Assembly: GCA_022573605.1 (NCBI GenBank)
Contig: JACZTQ010000107.1
Location: forward strand, 1 to 9,626
From: Pseudomonadota bacterium
GTDB taxonomy: Bacteria; Pseudomonadota; Alphaproteobacteria; Rhodobacterales; Rhodobacteraceae
Direction of reading: 5' to 3'
DNA length: 9,626 nucleotides
Under the pieces are notes generated by a model, which was given only the letters and a program-made list of their open reading frames with translations, did no database searches and was not told the origin of the DNA. Shown in pieces: positions 7,350 through 9,626 of the stretch. The translations under genes and the position numbers were made by a program. Position 1 is the first letter of the stretch. The number at the start of each line of letters is the position of its first letter.

Positions 7350-7419
7350 CCCCGGCCCCCGAGCCGGGGCCTCGACCCATCGCGCCCAACGGGTCGGGGT
7401 CCCGGCTCGGGGGCCGGGA
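7350..7419. repeat. Large imperfect 29-bp inverted repeat (hairpin element)
   Basis: The arm at 7350-7378 (CCCCGGCCCCCGAGCCGGGG..., ending CGACCC) is matched by the reverse complement of 7391-7419 with only three mismatches, around a 12-nt loop. Each arm also contains its own smaller palindrome built on CCGGCCCCCGAGCCGG. The layout of two inverted palindromes around a short centre is like a REPIN/BIME element, and similar CCGGC...GCCGG blocks are, from memory, common between genes in Rhodobacterales. It sits between convergent genes and may act as a transcript end or RNA-stabilising stem; there is no T-run. Confidence 0.7.
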
Positions 7420-7420
7420 C

Positions 7421-7449
7421 GGCGTGAGGTCGCGGCGCGGCCTCACGCC
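7421..7449. terminator. 9-bp perfect hairpin overlapping the MFS stop codon
   Basis: GGCGTGAGG at 7421-7429 pairs perfectly with CCTCACGCC at 7441-7449 across an 11-nt loop. The stop codon of the minus-strand transporter (7443-7445) lies within one arm. Being directly after the 29-bp inverted repeat, it could end or protect transcripts from either side. It lacks a T-run, so it is not a textbook intrinsic terminator. Confidence 0.35.
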
Positions 7450-8693
7450 GGCTGCAACTCCGCCCGCGCCTCGCGGATCGGCAGATGCACCACGGCCGAG
7501 AAGGCGCCGACCCCGACGCCGATCCACCAGACCGCCTGGTAGGAGCCGTAGAGGTCGTAGAACAGGCCCCCCATCCAGACCCCGAGAAAACTCCCGAGCT
7601 GGTGCGAGAGGAACACGATGCCGTAGAGCGTGCCCATGTAGCGCAGCCCGTAGATCTGCCCGATCAGCCCCGCCGTCAGCGGCACCGTGGCCAGCCACAG
7701 CGAGCCCATCGCCAGCGAGAACACGATCACCGTCAGCGGCGTCATCGGCACCAGGATGAACCAGGCGGCGATCACCGTGCGCCCGGTATAGATCAGCGCC
7801 AGCAGCGACTTCTTGCGGTAGTGGTTGCCCAGCTTGGCGGCCAGCAGGGTGCCGCCGACATTGGCCAGCCCGATCAGCCCGAGGGCCCAGGCGCCGAGCT
7901 GCGAGGTCGTCGTCACCCCGAGACTGGCGAGCAGCCCGCCGGGGGCGATCGCCCCGCAGACCTCGGCCACGAAGGCCGGGAAATGCGCGCTCATGAAGGC
8001 GAGCTGGTAGCCGCAGGAGAAGAAGCCGAGGAAGATCAGGATATAGCTCGGGTCCCTGATCGCCCGGCTCACCACCACCGCCATGCTCTCTTCGATCTCC
8101 GCCCGCGCGCCCGGCCCCGGCGTCTTCAGCATCGGCAGCAGCAGCAGGCCGGCCAGCACGACCCCGGCGAACACCATGAACACCGAGGGCCAGGCCATCA
8201 GCCCGAGCAGATACTCCGCCGCCGGCGGGCCGATGATCTGCCCGGCCGAGCCCGCCGCGGTGGCGATGCCCAGCGCCATCGAGCGGTTCCGGTCGGAAGC
8301 GGCCCGCCCGACCATCGCCAGGATCACCCCGAAACCGGTGCCGGCGATGCCGCAGCCGATCAGGACGTTCCAGAGCTGGTGTTCGCCCGGCGTGGTGGAG
8401 TAGGCCGACAGCACCAGCCCGGCCGCATAGACTAGCGCGCCGAGGGTGATCGCCCGGCGGTTGCCGAAGCGCTCGCCGATGGCGGCGAAGACCGGCTGGC
8501 CGATGCCCCAGGCCAGGTTCTGGATTGCGATCGCCAGCGAGAACTCGATTCGCGGCCAGCCGAACTCCTCGGCGATCGGGATCTGGAACACCCCGAACGA
8601 GGCCCTGACCGCGAAGCCCAGCATCAGGATGATCGAGCCGCCGATCAGGACCGGGGTGATCAGGTTCGATGGTGCGCGGGCGGTGGCGGTCAT
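7443..8693 (-). CDS. Major facilitator superfamily transporter, 12 TM
   Basis: This 416-residue inner-membrane protein has about twelve hydrophobic helices in two halves. The loop GERFGNRRAIT (73-83) after AWGIGQPVFAA corresponds to MFS motif A, and GNHYRKKSLL (289-298) is its counterpart in the second half. A charged central loop (about 190-213) divides the halves. The opening GFAVRASFGVFQIPIAEEFGWPR resembles MFS members of the monocarboxylate or oxalate/formate type, but the substrate cannot be read from the sequence. The start at 8693 is supported by AAAAGGAG 5 bases upstream. An ATG at 8726 only adds residues encoded by the upstream tandem repeat and is rejected. No regulator gene is adjacent in this window. 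Confidence 0.93.
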   Translation of the reverse strand: MTATARAPSNLITPVLIGGSIILMLGFAVRASFGVFQIPIAEEFGWPRIEFSLAIAIQNLAWGIGQPVFAAIGERFGNRRAITLGALVYAAGLVLSAYSTTPGEHQLWNVLIGCGIAGTGFGVILAMVGRAASDRNRSMALGIATAAGSAGQIIGPPAAEYLLGLMAWPSVFMVFAGVVLAGLLLLPMLKTPGPGARAEIEESMAVVVSRAIRDPSYILIFLGFFSCGYQLAFMSAHFPAFVAEVCGAIAPGGLLASLGVTTTSQLGAWALGLIGLANVGGTLLAAKLGNHYRKKSLLALIYTGRTVIAAWFILVPMTPLTVIVFSLAMGSLWLATVPLTAGLIGQIYGLRYMGTLYGIVFLSHQLGSFLGVWMGGLFYDLYGSYQAVWWIGVGVGAFSAVVHLPIREARAELQPA

Positions 8694-8711
8694 GCTGGCT
8701 CCTTTTGCGCG

Positions 8712-8740
8712 AAGGTGGCGCACCACCGGGCCGGCGTCAA
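8712..8740 (-). promoter_or_regulatory. Possible MFS promoter inside repeat copy 1
   Basis: On the minus strand TTGACG (8740-8735) is followed after 17 bases by CACCTT (8717-8712). The -35 is good and the -10 poor. It would start transcription near 8705, leaving a leader of only about 12 nt that is just the ribosome-binding site. Equivalent pairs occur in repeat copies 2 (CACCTT) and 3 (CGCGTT), pointing the same way. Confidence 0.25.
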
Positions 8741-8749
8741 AGCAAGACT

Positions 8750-8768
8750 TGTGATCCCCCCGATCACA
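8750..8768. promoter_or_regulatory. TGTGATC-N5-GATCACA palindrome, present in each repeat copy
   Basis: In copy 1 a perfect 7-bp inverted repeat TGTGATC/GATCACA encloses CCCCC. In copies 2 (8908-8926) and 3 (9066-9084) the right half is GGTCACA. The half-site resembles CRP- or GntR-type operators, but the 9-base space between TGTGA and TCACA does not fit CRP, which needs 6. It could be an operator for the MFS gene or just part of the repeat. No regulator gene is visible nearby. Confidence 0.3.
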
Positions 8769-8774
8769 CCCCTT

Positions 8775-8845
8775 GCCGTCATTCCCGCGAAGGCGGGGAT
8801 CTCATCGAAATGGCGCGAGATTCCCGCCTTCGCGGGAATGACGGC
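8775..8845. repeat. REPIN-like double palindrome, copy 1
   Basis: The 29-base arm 8775-8803 (GCCGTCATTCCCGCGAAGGC...) is the reverse complement of 8817-8845 with one mismatch, around a 13-nt loop. Each arm holds a smaller palindrome of the form ATTCCC-N8-GGGAAT (exact in the right arm, GGGGAT in the left). The motif is widespread in proteobacterial intergenic DNA and is recognisable in translation as VIPAKAGI...IPAFAGMT. Paired inverted palindromes of this sort are typical of REP doublets mobilised by RAYT-type transposases, though no such gene is in the window. Confidence 0.85.
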
Positions 8846-8932
8846 GGACGGGATGGCTCCATTGGCGCGAAGGTGGCGTACCACCGGGCCGGCGTCAAAG
8901 CAGGACTTGTGATCCCCCCGGTCACACCCCTT

Positions 8933-9003
8933 GCCGTCATCCCCGCGAAGGCGGGGATCTCATGGAAATGGCGCGAGATTCCCGCCTTCGCGGGAATGAC
9001 GGC
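8933..9003. repeat. REPIN-like double palindrome, copy 2
   Basis: The arms at 8933-8961 and 8975-9003 have the same layout as copy 1. The left inner palindrome is now perfect (ATCCCCGC-GAAG-GCGGGGAT) because of one T-to-C change at 8942, which at the same time adds a mismatch to the long stem. The right arm is identical to that of copy 1. Confidence 0.85.
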
Positions 9004-9064
9004 GGACGGGATGGCTCCATTGGCGCGAACGCGGCGCACCACCGGGCCGGCGTCAAAGCAAGAC

Positions 9065-9094
9065 TTGTGATCCCCCCGGTCACAAATGTATTTA
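9065..9094 (+). promoter_or_regulatory. Candidate zapE promoter at the end of the repeat array
   Basis: TTGTGA (9065-9070) lies within repeat copy 3, and TATTTA (9089-9094) lies 18 bases on, in unique A/T-rich sequence directly after the repeat ends. Transcription would begin near 9101, with a leader of about 46 nt. The -35 half would be shared with the other repeat copies, but only this copy has a -10 next to it. Confidence 0.4.
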
Positions 9095-9110
9095 GAACCC
9101 GCTTTGTCCA

Positions 9111-9128
9111 GCCCGGATTGGTCCGGGC
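9111..9128 (+). other. Small hairpin in the zapE leader
   Basis: GCCCGGATTGGTCCGGGC forms a perfect 7-bp stem with a TTGG loop, 18 bases before the zapE start codon. There is no T-run, so it is more likely a leader structure than a terminator. No known regulatory RNA class is recognised. Confidence 0.4.
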
Positions 9129-9146
9129 CAGCGCAACGGGGACATC

Positions 9147-9626
9147 ATGATCGCCAGCAAGATCGGTGGCCCGATGCCCCGCTACCGCGAGCTTGTGCGC
9201 TCCGGCGCGATCCATGCCGACCCGGCCCAGCGCGCCGCGGTCGAGAAGCTCCAGCTCCTGCACATGCGCCTCGCCGACTACGATCCGGCCAAGGGCAAGC
9301 AGGTGGCGCTCGGCTGGCTCGGCTTCGGGCGCAAGGGGGCCAAGGCCGACAAGGCGCTGACCGGGCTCTACCTCTTTGGCGGCGTCGGGCGCGGCAAGTC
9401 GATGCTGATGGACCTCTTTTTTGCCGGCGCCCCGGTGGCGCCCAAGCGCCGGGTGCATTTCCACGCCTTCATGGCCGAGGTCCATGCCGGCATCCACGCC
9501 GCCCGCCAGACCGAGGTCGAGGACCCGGTCCGGCCCGTCGCCGATGCCGTCGCCGCCAGCGCGGTGCTGCTTTGTTTCGACGAGTTCCAGGTCAGCGACA
9601 TCACCGACGCGATGATTCTGGGGCGC
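9147..9626 (+). CDS. zapE: Cell division protein ZapE / AFG1-like ATPase (partial, 3' end outside window)
   Basis: The first 160 codons of an AFG1/ZapE ATPase are present; the frame is open at the right edge. After an N-terminal part with YRELVRSGAIHADPAQRAAVEKLQLL (13-38), the Walker A loop GGVGRGKSMLMDLFF (78-92) is complete. RRVHFHAFMAEVH (101-113) and the Walker B with its catalytic acid, VLLCFDEFQVSDITDAMIL (140-158), follow in the usual order. In E. coli ZapE stabilises or reshapes FtsZ rings under oxygen-poor or heat stress; mitochondrial AFG1 helps protein quality control. The start at 9147 has GGGGA about 5 bases upstream. It is divergent from the MFS gene across the tandem repeat array. 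The full family length is roughly 350-400 residues, so more than half is missing. Confidence 0.95.
   Translation, partial: MIASKIGGPMPRYRELVRSGAIHADPAQRAAVEKLQLLHMRLADYDPAKGKQVALGWLGFGRKGAKADKALTGLYLFGGVGRGKSMLMDLFFAGAPVAPKRRVHFHAFMAEVHAGIHAARQTEVEDPVRPVADAVAASAVLLCFDEFQVSDITDAMILGR

Larger units (their letters stand above)
8696..9084. repeat. 158-bp tandem repeat array, 2.4 copies
   Basis: Units start at 8707, 8865 and 9023, exactly 158 bases apart. Copies 1 and 2 are complete and differ at only a few positions (for example 8762, 8784 and 8808 and their partners 158 bases on); copy 3 stops after 62 bases at 9084. Each full unit has a 62-base spacer beginning GCGCGAA, then CCCCTT, a 71-base double palindrome, and a tail ending GGATGGCTCCATTG. 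Eleven bases before copy 1 (TGGCTCCTTTT, 8696-8706) match the end of that tail (TGGCTCCATTG) at 9 of 11, so the homology reaches into the ribosome-binding site of the MFS gene. Frames through the array encode only repeat-derived peptides and are not genes. Confidence 0.93.

Noticed and set aside
8694..8726. ATG at 8726 as the start of the MFS gene
   Set aside because: The extra residues (MVRHLRAKGAS) come from the repeat and recur in its other copies. The ATG at 8693 has an excellent AAAAGGAG at proper spacing.
8715..9070. Several open frames through the repeat array encoding VIPAKAGI...IPAFAGMT-like peptides on both strands
   Set aside because: They are translations of the palindromic repeat, recur with the 158-base period in several frames, and lack consistent ribosome-binding sites. 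Peptides of this wording are well-known false predictions from REP-type DNA.
9065..9084. CRP site in the TGTGA...TCACA palindrome
   Set aside because: The halves are separated by 9 bases, whereas CRP needs 6, so the resemblance is to the half-sites only.
8707..9084. CRISPR array
   Set aside because: The repeats are contiguous 158-base units with no distinct unique spacers; the internal palindromes are REP-type, and no cas genes are present.

Overview
The window looks like chromosomal DNA from a high-GC alphaproteobacterium, most likely Rhodobacterales. The evidence is the gene order ffh / chorismate mutase / rpsP / rimM / (small gene) / trmD / rplS, an FxsA gene beside a Tim44-domain gene, a GTG-started ffh, and TTGACTTGCGC-type promoters. 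The species cannot be named from sequence alone. Nearly all genes are housekeeping or ordinary accessory genes. I see no transposase, prophage, CRISPR array or tRNA/rRNA gene.

Layout, left to right. (1) Positions 1-510 hold no convincing gene. The stretch is visibly richer in A/T than the rest and carries a 36-bp tandem repeat at the very edge, a heptamer repeat and two inverted repeats. (2) A membrane-anchored Tim44-domain protein (minus) diverges from fxsA (plus). (3) A 195-bp palindrome-rich gap separates fxsA from the convergent end of a long minus-strand operon. (4) That operon reads ffh, chorismate mutase, rpsP, rimM, a 102-residue uncharacterised gene, trmD and rplS, tightly packed with ATGA overlaps. 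It couples the SRP GTPase to two ribosomal proteins, a 16S maturation factor and a tRNA m1G37 methyltransferase. A good sigma-70-like promoter precedes ffh. (5) A UspF/UspG-like universal stress gene (plus) is divergent from ffh and has an FNR-type palindrome and a correctly spaced -10 box, suggesting induction by low oxygen. (6) A 12-TM MFS transporter (minus) is separated from the stress gene by a large hairpin element. (7) The gap between the MFS gene and zapE is almost entirely a 158-bp unit present 2.4 times in tandem. Each full unit carries a REPIN-like double palindrome. The array begins inside the ribosome-binding site of the MFS gene and ends inside a candidate zapE promoter. (8) zapE (AFG1-type ATPase) runs off the right edge.

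The points most worth a second look are the tandem REPIN array, which appears to have copied the MFS leader region; the uncharacterised gene embedded between rimM and trmD; the FNR-type site before the stress gene; the long Ala/Pro/Glu tail on ribosomal protein S16; and the compositionally odd left edge. I found no clear evidence for a wholly new multi-gene system.
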